64,000 nucleotides of DNA from Mesorhabditis belari (taxonomy: Eukaryota > Nematoda > Chromadorea > Rhabditida > Rhabditidae). The stretch covers positions 744,501-808,500 of the forward strand of contig CAUEEP010000937.1 of the NCBI GenBank assembly GCA_958450365.1. The letters run 5' to 3'. The position numbers were made by a program, and so were the translations under genes. Below are positions 1-11,460 of the stretch, one piece after another (positions within the stretch are counted from its first letter, which is position 1; every line of letters starts with the position of its first letter). Under the pieces are notes generated by a model, which worked only from the letters and a program-made list of their open reading frames with translations, searched no databases and had not been told where the DNA came from.

Positions 1-485
1 TACTACTCAAATGTTGATCCAGCAAATCGTAGTTGTTACCGCTCTCATAGCAAATCGAACAAGCCCACCAGCCGGACTCGCACCACGGAAAGACGAACTC
101 AACGATACAATCGGCTCCTAAATGAAAATGAATTTTAACCTAAACCAGCTAAAGCTTAGCACCAGCAAAATTTACTTACCGAGAACGTTTTCCTTCAAAA
201 GTGCATATCTCCTCGAGATTTCCGATGATCGCGTCGATTGCACGGGATTTGCAGCAATCTTCGCCAAGTACGCACTGATGTTCTTCCGCTAAAATTATTT
301 TTTCACAATATAAATAGTCAACAAACTCTGTTATGCAGTGGAAATCGCAGATGTAACTCTTTTTGTTCCGGCGTGTTGCAATCGACTTGACAAACCTAGA
401 AAAAGAAAACATTGATGTTTTCGGTAGATCAAACCTTGCATCGGTCTGCCTCGAAATCAGTCTCAATCGCTGAATTCGCTACCAT
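1..485 (-). CDS. Zinc-finger protein gene, 3' end beyond the window
   Basis: Four minus-strand exons can be joined in one frame: 485-435, 395-327, 288-180 and 117-1. The introns are 39, 38 and 62 nt, all GT-AG. The start is the ATG at 485, three bases after a T-rich AG that would suit spliced-leader trans-splicing. The first exon junction creates a C-x2-C...H...H finger beginning CKVCQVDCNTPEQKELH, which resembles U1/matrin-type zinc fingers. The last exon has a second Cys/His-rich stretch (WWACSICYESGNNYDLLDQH). The longest unspliced frame here (to 176) ignores these splice sites and loses the finger. A plus-strand reading of 1-138 is open, but it is antisense to the last exon. Family role (nucleic-acid or protein binding) is inferred; the exact gene is not recognised. 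Confidence 0.6.
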
Positions 486-1622
486 GCACTAAAAGAAAAT
501 AATTTTTGGCTGTTAAGAAAGGTAAGAAAATGAAACAAGCAAGTTCGGAACGAAAGAAAACGAAGTTCGCGAATGTTTGATTGATGGGGAACTTTGTTCT
601 GTATCTACTCTGTCACAAAACATGCCCAAAGCACTCGAAAATCTTCTCAATCGATTCCGTTGGACCAACAGATCGGCAATAGGCAAAAGGCAAACAATTT
701 TTAACAATTTAAACAATTCAACAATTTCTTAAACAATTTGCCAAAGGCAATAGAGCAAATGTGAAAGTAGACCAATTATTGGCTTGCTTTTGGGATAAGT
801 CTTTGAGTCTTCAAAACTCTTCAAAGTCACTTGCCTCCCCTGGAAAACCCCTACAAATTTTAAAGCAGCTGTATAAAGCAAGCTTTGACGCTTTGACACT
901 TTAACACTAATAAATCAAAAAGCTTTTTTCGAATAATGTATGAAAAACGGTGTCGTATAAAGATTTTCTGACTTCTTACATTAGCTCTGCGCGGCTAATC
1001 GGCGATGGGAGAAATCGGTCGATGAAGGAAACCTTCTGTCATTTGTAGTCACTCGTTTTCATCCCGCACCCTTGTTTTCACTGATACACACGATACGAAA
1101 TTCTTTTACTTCAGCGATAGAAGCTTTGCGGTTTAAAAATGAATGCGTATCTTGTGTCGTTGATTTGTTTATGTAACTGTAAAATTTTCAGCACTATTCA
1201 CTATTCACGTTTTTAATTGAATATCTTTGAATCAATGTCCTCAGTTGGAAATTCGCTATTTATTGTTTGAATTACTGCCATCGTATTTCAAATATTCAGT
1301 CTAAGAATTGAGTATCTTTAGTCTTTCGATTATAAATAGAGATTTAGCAGAAGGCTGGATGTTTCGGCTGAGTTGAACCTTCGGCACCTTGTTTAGGTAT
1401 ATGCAATTCACAGAACATTCCCCCTATTATATATTTATGAGCTTCAAAATCGCATTTTATAGATTTTCTGCGGTTTTTATTTAACCTAGTGCTTAGTTTT
1501 GACAAAAAGCTAATGTTTTCTAGTTCAGCACAAAAGTTTTCCCACGATCGGTTTTTCAGAGCGTCTTAGTCTTTCTTTGTGTGCACTTTTGCCAAGTCCA
1601 TATTTTTTGTTTAGTTATCAAA
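486..1622. other. Divergent intergenic region
   Basis: This 1.1-kb AT-rich stretch separates the minus-strand zinc-finger gene from the plus-strand Mpv17-like gene and should hold both promoters. An open minus frame at 716-513 has no splice link that I could support. I see no RNA gene or transposon here. Confidence 0.5.
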
Positions 1623-2150
1623 ATGATCGTTCAACGTGTCTCGTCGTTTTTCTTGAAAAAGCCTCTCCTCATGCAAGGTTTTGTATCGGGAATGATCGCG
1701 GCCTCCGGTGATGCGATTTGTCAACTGGTGATAGAAGGTACACCGATCGAGAAGTACAACTTTTTGCGGACAACACGCTTCTTCGCTCTTGGAGGTCTTC
1801 TCGTTGCTCCTACTTTGTATCGATGGTTTCGCGTTTTGGACAAAATCAAACATGGAGCTCCTTACACACATCCAATCAAACGGGTTTTGGTCGATCAGCT
1901 CTTCTTTTCACCTGTCTTCTCGGTCATTTTCTTGATGGTACTGCGTCTACTTGAAAACCGAAGTATTGATGAATGTTATGCACTTGTTTCTCGAGATTGG
2001 TGGCCTCTGTGGAAAACGGGATTGATGTTTTGGCCTTTCTTTCAGCTAGTGAACTTCTCGATTGTTCCGATTCATTATCGCGTCGTGACGACTAACTCCG
2101 CCGGATTGTTATGGAATTGTTATGTCTCTTATCGCACTCAAAAACGTTAA
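1623..2150 (+). CDS. Mpv17/PMP22-family membrane protein
   Basis: A single exon encodes 175 residues, close to the usual 170-200 of the family. The start is the ATG at 1623, ten bases after 'tttttgtttag', a likely spliced-leader acceptor; an upstream in-frame extension begins with GTG and would cross this acceptor. Family hallmarks are visible: a GD-x-x-C/S-Q-x-x-E segment (SGDAICQLVIEG), a G-x-x-x-x-P-x-x-x-x-W-Y/F block (GGLLVAPTLYRWF), the DQ motif (VLVDQLFFSP), and the C-terminal W-P-x-x-Q-x-x-N-F-x-x-V-P-x-x-Y/H-R block followed by WNCYVSY. Four hydrophobic segments are expected. Known members form channels or affect ROS and nucleotide pools in the mitochondrial inner membrane or peroxisome; which paralogue this is cannot be told. 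It is probably the upstream member of an operon with Slu7. Confidence 0.88.
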   Translation: MIVQRVSSFFLKKPLLMQGFVSGMIAASGDAICQLVIEGTPIEKYNFLRTTRFFALGGLLVAPTLYRWFRVLDKIKHGAPYTHPIKRVLVDQLFFSPVFSVIFLMVLRLLENRSIDECYALVSRDWWPLWKTGLMFWPFFQLVNFSIVPIHYRVVTTNSAGLLWNCYVSYRTQKR

Positions 2151-2247
2151 TTTTGCATCTGTACATATAATTTTTTTGTTATATTATTTGTCTTCTTTTG
2201 TTTGTTCGTGAAAGGTTTACAGTTAGATTAACTAAAATTTAGGTATC
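2151..2247 (+). promoter_or_regulatory. Intercistronic region with U-rich tract and trans-splice acceptor
   Basis: Only 97 bp separate the Mpv17-like stop from the Slu7 ATG. The interval is T-rich and ends in 'ctaaaatttag' five bases before the ATG. This spacing and layout match nematode operon intercistronic regions, where the downstream gene receives an SL2-type leader. No AATAAA is obvious, so operon status is inference. Confidence 0.5.
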
Positions 2248-5007
2248 ATGGCCTCGTTCAAGAAAGCCGAGCCCGTCTCGGCGCTTTTGCGTGACACGAC
2301 GACGGGAGAGCCTAAGAAATCGCGAGGCGAATATCGAAAGGAAAAGGATTTGGAAGAAGACAGAAAGGTTAGGACATTTTATTTCTTCTTTTATTAAACT
2401 TGAATGGCAAGGGTAAATGTTTGTGTTTTAAAAATTTTTGATGTTAACCGTATGTTGCTAAACCATAAAATGTGTATTTTGCAGGCCGGAACAGCACCCG
2501 CAATGGTCGATGTAGACAGCGGACGAGATATCAACCCGCACATTCCTCAATTCATCGCACAGACACCTTGGTACGTCCCCTCGGAAGGACCGACTCTAAA
2601 AGTAAGCTTGTGAATTGTGGAATTCAAATACGATTTTTTTTAGCATCAACGCCCACACCCTGAACGTCAAAATCAACTCTCCGAGATTGATGATTGGTAT
2701 CAAAGAGGAACAACGGGAAAAGCTGCGACAAAATTTAGAAAAGGTAAATTAATATTTTGAGCTTATTTATAATATTTTTAGGCGCTTGTGAAAATTGTGG
2801 TGCGATGACGCACAAAAAGAAGGATTGCTTTGAACGACCACGGAAATCCGAGGCGAAGTTGGTTTTAAATCGACACCATTTAATCCTGACTTGTTTAGAC
2901 ATACTGGAATGGATATTGCGGCTGATGATTATTTACAACCAAAGTTGAAACTCGGATTTGACGCAAAACGTGATCGGTTGGTTAAAATTTTTTCAGTGGC
3001 TTGATTTCAATTTTGTAGGTGGAACGGCTACGACCCAGAAACACATAAAGATGTAGTTCGCGAGTTCGAAGAACTGGAGGAGGCTCGCAAAATGTACAAG
3101 GCCGAAAAGGTTAATAATATTGAAACTTAATTGAAATTTCAATTTGTTTAGATCAAAGAAGAGAACGCAATGGGAACCAAAGACAAAGAAGAGGACAAAC
3201 AGGAAGTTCAGGAAGTTCACGAGGACGAAGATAAGTACGCAGAAGATGCCGATATGGCAGGAGTTTCCGTGGACATGGACAGTCGTACTAGGATCACGGT
3301 GAGTTTATATAGACCCAATTTTTAACCTTTAACTTACTAACTTTTTATTTAGGTCCGAAATCTTCGAATTCGAGAAGACACGGCAAAGTATTTGCACAAT
3401 TTGGCCGAGAACGCTCCCTACTACGATCCAAAGTCTCGTTCGATGCGCGAGAACCCATTTCAGGTGTAGTACCACTTTTTTTGCTTAATCAAAAACTTTA
3501 GGGAGTGAAAGGTAAAGAGGCTGAAGCGGCCAAATTTCAAGGAGAGAACTTCATTCGATACAGTGGAGAAGTGGCGGACGCAAACGAGGCTCAAGTTTTT
3601 GCATGGCAAGCGAGATGTCAAGTAAGAATCCATTTCACTTCACAGTACAATTTTTACTTAGGGAATCAATGTGCACGCCATAGCGGAGCCCACCAAACTT
3701 GAAGCCTTGAAGAAGCAATACGAGAAGGAAAAGTCGTCTGTCAAGGATGATGCGAGAACAGTTGGGTGTATTTTGACTTTTAAACCATTTTTTCTTTAGT
3801 TGCTTGTCGAGAAGTACGGCGGAGCTGAACATTTAGAAGCACCGCCGAAGGAGTTACTGATGGCCCAATCTGAACGATACGTGGAATACTCTGCAAAGGG
3901 AAAATTGATCAAAGGAGAAGAACGGCCACTAGCAAGAAGTATTTACGAAGAGGATCTGTAAGTGTTTTCTTTTTGCTACAATTTTGTTCTTTAGATACCC
4001 TGGAAACCACACTTCTGTTTGGGGCTCCTGGTGGGAAGCTGGAAAATGGGGATACAAATGTTGCCATCAAACACTGAAACAAGTTGGATAATTTTTTCGA
4101 ATGAATTGATAACAACTTTCAGGCCTACTGTGTTCCAGTCAAGAAGACTGCCACTTTAGCAACTCCTAAAGAAGCAGTGGCTGAAACAATTGAAACAAAG
4201 CCGAATACGAGCAAAGAAATTGGTAGGCAAATCTTGTTTTTGTTGTAGCCATGATAGTGAATTCACGTTTTTACTTTAGAATCCAAAAAAGTCGAGCCTA
4301 AAGAAGAGGAGGAAAGCAAGAAAGGAAACAGTGAAGAATCGTCCAATGAAAGCGAGAATGCGGAAGAGGAGGAGGAGGAGGAGGAACTGGATAGTGAAGC
4401 CGAACGAGAACGTGAAAAGGAGTTTGCGGAAGAAAAACGCAAAAGTAGGTGTTGCTTATATAATTTTGCACTTGCTTTTGCTTAGGAGAAGAAACTGCAA
4501 AAAGACGTGAGCGTAAACGAGACAAAAGGAAGCGCAAGAAGGAACGCAAGCATAAAGAAGGCCGAGAAGTGCGCAAGCGGAGAAGAGAGTTGGTTTTGAA
4601 CGTATTTGTGTAAAAAACGTTTATTGGAGGACCTTTTAAGTTTTAATCACGTGAAAAATTTGATTACTAAAAAGGTTATTTGAGGTTTAATTTGTTTTAT
4701 TCAGTTCCACTGCGTCCTCTTCTTCATCATCTGACAGTGACTCCGATGAAGAATCAAGGAAGAAACGTGATCTGGAAAAGGCGATCAAAGCGGAGAAGAA
4801 ACAAAAGAAAAGGGCCAGAAAGGAGGATGAATTTGTATGGCTTTAGAAAGTTTTTTTTAACTAAACGCATTCTTCCAGGGTGATCGTCAACGCAAGTACA
4901 ATTCGACTTACGAGACAAAGGCGCCAACCGAAGTACAAGTTGAAGCATTCCATCTCACTCGAATTCACTCGTCCGATCCGATGGCCAATTATATGAAAGA
5001 CAAGTAA
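2248..5007 (+). CDS. slu7: Pre-mRNA splicing factor Slu7
   Basis: Slu7 acts in the second catalytic step of splicing, helping 3' splice-site choice in the nucleus. At least a dozen exons with short GT-AG introns read in order along the family: N-terminal [26 protein letters not shown] joined to HQRPHPERQ; a CCHC zinc knuckle [14 protein letters not shown] near residue 115; [15 protein letters not shown]; the acidic [25 protein letters not shown]; the AYYDPK-like [24 protein letters not shown]; and [20 protein letters not shown]. The C-terminal part is an E/K/R/S-rich low-complexity tail ending [16 protein letters not shown]. The exon before the tail most plausibly uses a GTAAAA donor near 4614. 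First exon 2248-2367, second 2485-2601, third 2644-2743. The start follows a trans-splice-like acceptor. Likely the second gene of an operon. Confidence 0.93.
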
Positions 5008-5979
5008 TCAAGTAATCTTTTTTTGTACTTATAACTTTGTTATTATTGTTCGTGTGGCTCCTCGTGGAAAATAAATTTTAAGTCTAGTACCAGTTTCCTG
5101 GAAAACGGGCAATTTCTCACCTAAACATGCATAGCTTCTTGCAAAACATAAATTCAATATCCATTTGTGGAGTGTTTCTTTGTGTGTACACTCGTTCCAC
5201 ACACATATCCATCCGACGGTGAATTGCCCTGATTGTTGGGCTTTGTTGAGCGGAGAAGAAATCTCCTCAAACATCCCGTGTATTTGTGTGGATAAATTGC
5301 GCGATGAAATCCACTTTGTGTGAAATCTCTTCAAGAATCTCTCCCTTCTGCAAACGCTTCTTTGTGTTTCGATGCAAACCCTGACGCGCCTTTCTTTCTC
5401 TCTTTTTAATCCCCCCGAAAACTCGGCGGAAATTCGAGAGAAAGCGATGTGTTCACTTTTCACTACCGTAAGCTTTGTATCTGGATGTTTTCAAGGAAAA
5501 CTATAGAAATCTAGACAGATTAAAGGGTAATTTTTAGTGGCAAAATAAAAAATGGATTACGGTAGGGGAGAAAAGGTAAGTTGAATACTTGGCTTTTCTA
5601 AATATTCTTCCCTACCGTAGTCAACTTTATGGTGAAAGCAATTTCCATTGATGAACTAGAATTTGAATGTAGAGTTGTAGGAAGATTGATTTATCGCTTT
5701 TTGAGCATTTTTCGAAATTTCTCTATTTGATACAATCTTTATTGACTAGATTCTTTAAAAAAAAGCACAAAAAAACGAATTCTCAAATAGCACCGCCTAA
5801 AATGGAGTCAATCGTGAAATTCCCTCGATTCATCGGCTTCTTTTTGTTTCTCTCGGCATCGATATTTTGTTGAAAAGTCTCGTTGATGAGGAAAGGAAAA
5901 CGAAAATGAGACAAATTGAAGAGAGGATTTGAGAGAGAAAACTGAAAATTGTGGAAAATTGGTGGAAAATTTGAAGATT
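5008..5979. other. Convergent intergenic region with a small inverted repeat
   Basis: This lies between the Slu7 stop and the forkhead stop, so it should hold two convergent 3' ends. An imperfect inverted repeat is visible at about 5554-5574 and 5605-5622 (arms like 'acggtaggg' and 'ccctaccgt'). A 144-codon minus frame at 5463-5029 is open but has no recognisable family or splice partners. Confidence 0.5.
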
Positions 5980-7502
5980 TTAGCATTCATTTTTTTTTAT
6001 GACAGTTTTTCCATCTTCATTTTTTATGACAGTTTTTCGTGAACAAACCAGATTATTCACATTTTGTTGTTCGTTTAGCGGTGGACGCGGTGATGTGGAT
6101 GGGCTTTCATCTGACGATTCACCATCTGGAACTGAGAGACCCATATGACGACGAACCTAAAACCATTGAGATTGAAGTCTGTAAGGCTTTCTATGCAAAA
6201 GATGGCTTTCTATATTCAAATGATTGAGCAAAAAAAACACAAACTTTTCTCTGTGCTCTTCTTCGCCGGAAATCTCCGCGTTCAAAATCGCGTAGATTTG
6301 CTGGATGAATTGCCCAATAATGGCCCTTTCCGTTGGCGGCTCGGCCGGCTAAAAGAAGATTTTTTGATTGTCATTTTGTCATTTTTTTGTCAGATTGTCA
6401 TTTTTTTGCAACGTTGTTTCATTTTCTTTTTTACAGATCTGGCAATGGATTTGAGAGGATAGGATTCAAACTTTGGCACAGCTTTGGTACAACTTTGGCA
6501 GCGATTGAAATGAAACGACTTTGAATGAAACGAAATGATATGAAACGACTTTTCTCCGAGAAACTCTGAGCAAATGAAACGACTGAGGTACCTTTCACAA
6601 AACAATCATTTAGCGATAGATTGTGTCGAATCGAATTCCTCCATCCACTGCCACGACTTCGAAAATATGGATAATGATGAACAATCCAATCGTAAACTTC
6701 CGAGAGAATCATTTTTCGATCCGGTGACGAAAGGATGGCCATTGCTGGAAATGGTGAGATTTATTTCCATTAAATTAATTATTTCTATTAAATGCAGTGC
6801 TTCAAAGATGTCAAGTCAAAGACAATTTTATTTGCCTTGATTTGGAGAGAAAGCTTTGAAAAATGAGTCCATTTTGAGGTTTAGTCTTGGAAATTTTGAT
6901 CTAACAGCTCTAATTAGATTGATTAAACCTTGAATTTCTTTTTTTCACCAACCAATCAATCCAATATACGAATATTGGGGTTTCGGTTGATCGATTAATC
7001 CATTTTCGACTGATGTCGCTAAAAATAAGTTTTTACAATGAAAACATTTGAGTTTCTTATTTCAAACTTTTTAGATAAATTTTCAAGCTAGAGAAATTTA
7101 TAAAGAAATCTTGGATTTGAAAACGTTTGAAACTTTTAGCTTTTTAGATTGTTCACCAGGAATGCTCGAAATGAACTTGGCGAAATGAACGAAAGGTCAG
7201 GCTTAGGCTTAGGCTGTGAACTAAGCCTAAGCTTGGCCAGGTTTAAGGCTTAGGTCACGTTTAAGGCTTAGGTCAGGTTTAAGGCTTAGACCTGTGAACT
7301 AGGCCTAAGCCTGGCCAGGTTTAAGGCTTAGGCCAGGTTCAAGCCTGGCTTCTGGCTTAAACCAGGCCAAAGCCAAGAGGTGAGGATTAGCTTTTGAATA
7401 ATTTATGCACTTACTCAATGCGAAAAGGCCCTGAACACTGGTTGAATTGAAATTGTCGAAGAGAAGTTTTTGATAATCACGAAGAGAGTCGAGGCTGACC
7501 AT
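5980..7502 (-). CDS. Forkhead transcription factor, FoxQ2/fkh-10 type
   Basis: Five exons join cleanly: 7502-7415, 7018-6953, 6744-6592, 6348-6245 and 6156-5980, giving 195 residues. All junctions are GT-AG and phases agree. The forkhead domain starts in exon 2 ([11 protein letters not shown]) and continues with [20 protein letters not shown], the recognition-helix region [17 protein letters not shown], wing 1 [10 protein letters not shown] and the basic wing 2 [15 protein letters not shown]. Known forkheads bind DNA in the nucleus as monomers. The [10 protein letters not shown]...DFxRGDFRRRxAQRKVR pattern recalls the FoxQ2 class and C. elegans fkh-10, but this assignment is from memory. The C-terminus is a short S/P-rich tail ending KKNEC. 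A repetitive tract sits in intron 1. Confidence 0.88.
7200..7380. repeat. Imperfect tandem 'ttaaggcttaggccagg' repeat in forkhead intron 1
   Basis: Units of about 18 bp with variants of 'ggtttaaggcttaggcc' recur. An inverted version ('aagcctaagcctggcc') lies inside the tract, so it can also form hairpins. Confidence 0.7.
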
Positions 7503-10190
7503 TTTGGGAAATGAGAAAAAGAATATTCAATGGAATAATGATAAGGAAGTAGAGAAATAATAAGAATGAATATTCAATTGTCCAGAAGCAAATCTGTTGG
7601 TCTTGAGTAATCAGATAATTCAAGAATGGATATTCAGATAGGATTCAGATAGGATTCAAATAGGATTCAGATAGAATTCAGATAAAATAGGGCACGGAGT
7701 TTGTATCGGCTTTGAATAGATAGGATAGAAAAATAGAGATTAGCTAAAGACTTTTAGCAGTGCTCAATTTAGTTACAGATATGGGAACATCGGGAAAACT
7801 TTAGCCTAACAATCTGGGCCTAAGTTTTAAGGTGGACCTAAGTTTTAAGCCCAGATCCCAGGGTTCCCCAGGGCTATAGGGGCGTGTCCCTACTCTTTCA
7901 ACCCTTTCAACCCTTTCAACCCTTTCAGCTCTCCCTTCTCCAATCCACTTGACTTGTCCAATTATCGGCTCCCCTTTTGCTCCACAATCAGCATCACTTA
8001 CCGTATATCCAGTTTAAGATCATTTCCGGTGTTCTATTCAGCTTGACTTCTTCGTGAATGACAAAGGAAATCGGAAATCAAGCCGTCTGGTGATGAGTTT
8101 AGGGTTAAAAGGGATTGTCAAAAGATCTAGGGAAAGTGGCTGCGTGGTGTAATGGATAGTGAGTTAGGATACGGAATGGTTACTCGAGGGTTCGAATCGG
8201 CTGTCAGGCCAAAGTCTTTCAAATTTTGCCGAATTGCGCGCGATTCAGATATTTGGAATCAGCGTCAAATGCTGCGTTGAATGGTTTATGGCTGATTTCA
8301 TTTGGTGATCTGGATTTGTTGACAATCTCTTGTTAAGTTCAACTCCAAGAATTGACAGTGGTCAATCGATTTTATCAATTCAATGATCACAATCGATCGA
8401 TTTATCGATTCAATCTTGTCGATTATCGATTCAATCTTGAATGACACGAAGTTATGGTGCTGAACTGTGAAATTCCAGTCTTACAGTATCGTTTCTGAGG
8501 CAAACGATGTAGGAATGTGTTGCCTAAATTGCTCGAAATCTCGAAAAGCGCTTATCGGAACCTATTGATGTAGCTGACGATGAGATGTAGCTAAAATGTA
8601 GCTGACGATGAGATCTTGTGGGGGATTTGAGTGTGTTGAGCTTCTGCGAAAACTTAGAAGCCGTAAATTGGTCATCAACTCAACAACTCGGCTCCACGCG
8701 CTCCACTACTATTAGAGAGAATACGGTATTAGAGAAAGAAAGAAAGAAGAATCTTTGTCCCATCATCACCCTGATTGTTTTCCTTCATTTTGTGCTCATC
8801 CTTCCTCTTTTCCCTTTGTTCTTCCTCCAAATTGGGCACAAATGTTTCCCCTTCTTTATCCGCCCAATAATGAGACCCTTTACTCGACTCTTTTCTCATT
8901 AATTTATCCATTCATTTAACGAAATAATGAATCACAGAGAAACAAGAATATATCAGATCTTAGGCACGAAAATGATCATTGAGATCATTGATGATCATTG
9001 AGAGTTTACTTTGTGCTCAAATCTCTGATCTCTAAACGTCTCCCTTCTGGTGCAATGAATTCTGCAGTCTTAAAAAGCTATTATTTAGCGATATCGCTAA
9101 ATGGCTATCGCTAAATAGAATCGTCTTTGATTTCAAAAAGAATATCTCAAAACGAAAAAAGTGTTCTGTTCAACCGATTATCCCTTTCAGTGTAAAAGCA
9201 ATTTCAGGTTTGTTGTGTACAAATTCCGGAGGAAGGGATAATTGCAGTGTTTTTGGGAGAAAGGACCCTGAATGCCCCCCGCTCAACCTTGGGTTCTTCA
9301 GGTGTCCAATATTCACCTCTCTTTTTCATCTTTTCAACCCCACCCCAAATCCATTCACCTCCCATCAAAAGAGAACTTATTCTGCACAAGAGCAATTGGG
9401 TGAAGATCGTAAAACAATCAACTGTCTTTAGTTTTGATCAATTCCATCATTCATCGAGTATAACATTCATCGAGTACTAGACGCTGTCTATGAGCGATTG
9501 AGAAGGCAACGTTTTTAACGAGTCTAGAGATGGCTAGAGGACTTTGAAAGTTGCTCTGAAAGTTCTAATAGACGGGCAATCACTACAGAGTGTCTCAAAA
9601 TTATTGAGCGAAAATTCGATCATTGATCTTTTGTTAATTTGTTAATTTATATAGATATAGATTATACAAACTTTATACATTTTGGACAAACTGGATTTAC
9701 CCTTCAGCGGGACTGGGCACCGGCCCATGAAGCCCGCTCGACTCTCGCTCTCTGCAATCAGCTCTTTTCCGGGCTAAGGACATTTGGCCGTCGAATAGCC
9801 CCGATTTGAACCGATTTGAACCGATTTGAACCGATTTGAACCCGCTGGACTTCTCCGTTTGGTCGATCTTGGAAGACAGACTGGATTCTTGACTCTTGCT
9901 AGAAGCAGACTCTTGCCAGAGATCTTGTCAGAGATCTTGTCAGAGATCTTGTCTTTCACTTTCACTCCGTGGATTCTTTGAAAGCCGCTTTGAAGAGGGC
10001 CTGGGCTGAAATGACTGTTCAGCAATGCGCCACCATAGTCGGCAACTTGCAGAAGTGATTGCAGGATTTGCATTGACAGGCAAGCGATTGAAGAAGTGCA
10101 TCAAGGCCAAGGGTGGAAATTTTGAACATTTGTTATGATTAAAAAATCAGTTTTCGCAGTTAATCAGTTAGTTTTGTCTTCAATAAACAA
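7503..10190. other. Gene-poor intergenic DNA upstream of forkhead gene
   Basis: I see no supportable protein gene. It contains short tandem tracts: 'gataggattca' around 7635-7680, 'caaccctttc' around 7896-7925, five 'ccgatttgaa' units around 9802-9842, and three 'agatcttgtc' units around 9915-9950. It also holds one tRNA-like relic. The forkhead promoter should lie near 7503-8000. Confidence 0.5.
8142..8216 (+). pseudogene. tRNA-like relic
   Basis: Internal Pol III promoter-like boxes are present: an A box TGGTGTAATGG and a B box GGTTCGAATCG (one mismatch) about 40 bp apart. Anticodon and acceptor stems do not pair well, so this is more likely a tRNA pseudogene or tRNA-derived SINE head than a working tRNA. 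Confidence 0.35.
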
Positions 10191-11460
10191 TCAGACACCC
10201 TGTAGAGAACTTAAAAATCATTTAACAATCATTAAAATAACATAATAACAAACAAAATAACAAAAATAAAAGATTCTTCTTCAAAGTGACCTCATTTAGC
10301 TTGAATACATCTTCGTAATCGTTTCGGAAAGTCTATGGCCTTTTTGATGAACAATGTCGTCCCAAGCTTTCTCCAAATCCTTCAGTCAAAGGCTTGTCAG
10401 CCTCACAGATCAGTCAAAGACATCAGTCATGTCTTTGACTGATGTCTTTGACTGATATCTGTGACTGTGAGGCTGACAAGCCTTTGACGGCGAGATCGAC
10501 AAAATGCTTGGATCATTCAAATCTGTTGATTCAAAGATTCGAATCTGTTGAATGGCCATTCTCCTAGATTTTGCACGCTCATTTCAACTGTAATCCATTC
10601 AGGAAAATTCTTTGCAATGCAATCTGGCTTTCTCGAGCTTTCTCAAGCTTTCTCAAGATTTTCTCGAGCTTTTCTCGAGCTCCGTCCTGCTGAAATATTC
10701 AGGGCTTATTTCCGAAATGCTGCTGACTCCAAGGCAAAATTTTTGTTTTCAACATGTTCAGATATTCATCCTTGTTGCCTTTGAGAGCTGGGATGAAAAT
10801 CAGAGACATCTTCCCGGTTCACCATCACTTGTTGAGGTTTATGTTGCCGCTGAAGTGTCCTTTGACCAAGTCGTTTTGATTAGGTCTTTTAAAGTTTCTT
10901 TATAGTTCCTATTTGGTTCCTTCAAAGTTCCTTTATAGTTACTTTATAGCTCCATTATAGTTCCTTTGTAGTTCCTTTATAGTTCCTATTTGGTTCCTTT
11001 AAAGTTTAATGAGTTTGATCGATGTCAAACCACTTTTCATTGGTAAAGAGGATCTGATGATGGCGATTCGCTTCAAAGCTTCTTGCAATGGTTGACTCTC
11101 TTTTGCTTGATCCTTTGTTTAAGTTCGACTACATCTTTTCGTGGCTTCATTCCGTTTTGAGAATTCGGTGCAGGTGTTTAAGATGCAGCTGATCAATTGC
11201 AGCAGCTATCTTTTGGATTTTCTGTAGATCCCGGATTTCTTTGGATTCATTGAAAGGTCTTTGAACGATTGATTGAATCGTTGACAATCTTTAGGAATGA
11301 TTGAATCGTTGACAACCTTCAGCATTGATTGAATTGTTGACAACCTTCAGCATTGATCGTTGATAACCTTCAGCATTGATTGAATCGTTGACAACCAATG
11401 TTGACAATTTCCCAATCTCTTTGTGGCGCTTGATTACTCTTGAAACTGTCTGGTGAGGCA
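10191..11460 (-). pseudogene. Decayed IS630/Tc1-mariner transposase relic
   Basis: On the minus strand, 11090-11008 reads QILFTNEKWFDID, which matches the region around the first catalytic Asp of Tc1/mariner transposases (LFSDEK), with Asn replacing Asp. Near 10370-10290 the reading KAWDDI...ITKMYSS resembles the C-terminal end of the same family. Between them all frames are broken and short repeats intrude ('gttcctttatag' near 10905-10990 and 'cattgattgaatcgttgacaa' near 11290-11395). The sequence 'caccctgta' at about 10196 may be a remnant terminus. Confidence 0.45.
10384..10490. repeat. Hairpin repeat
   Basis: 'gtcaaaggcttgtcagcctc' on the left is repeated inverted as 'gaggctgacaagcctttgac' on the right, with inner 'gtctttgactgatgtctttg' units. 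The hairpin is about 105 bp and lies inside the decayed transposase region. Confidence 0.75.

Noticed and set aside
1..138. Plus-strand open frame at the window start ending at 138
   Set aside because: Low-complexity S/R/T content and exactly antisense to a better-supported minus-strand exon with Cys/His motifs.
5029..5463. 144-codon minus frame
   Set aside because: No recognisable domain, no trans-splice or splice signals, and it lies in a convergent 3' intergenic region.
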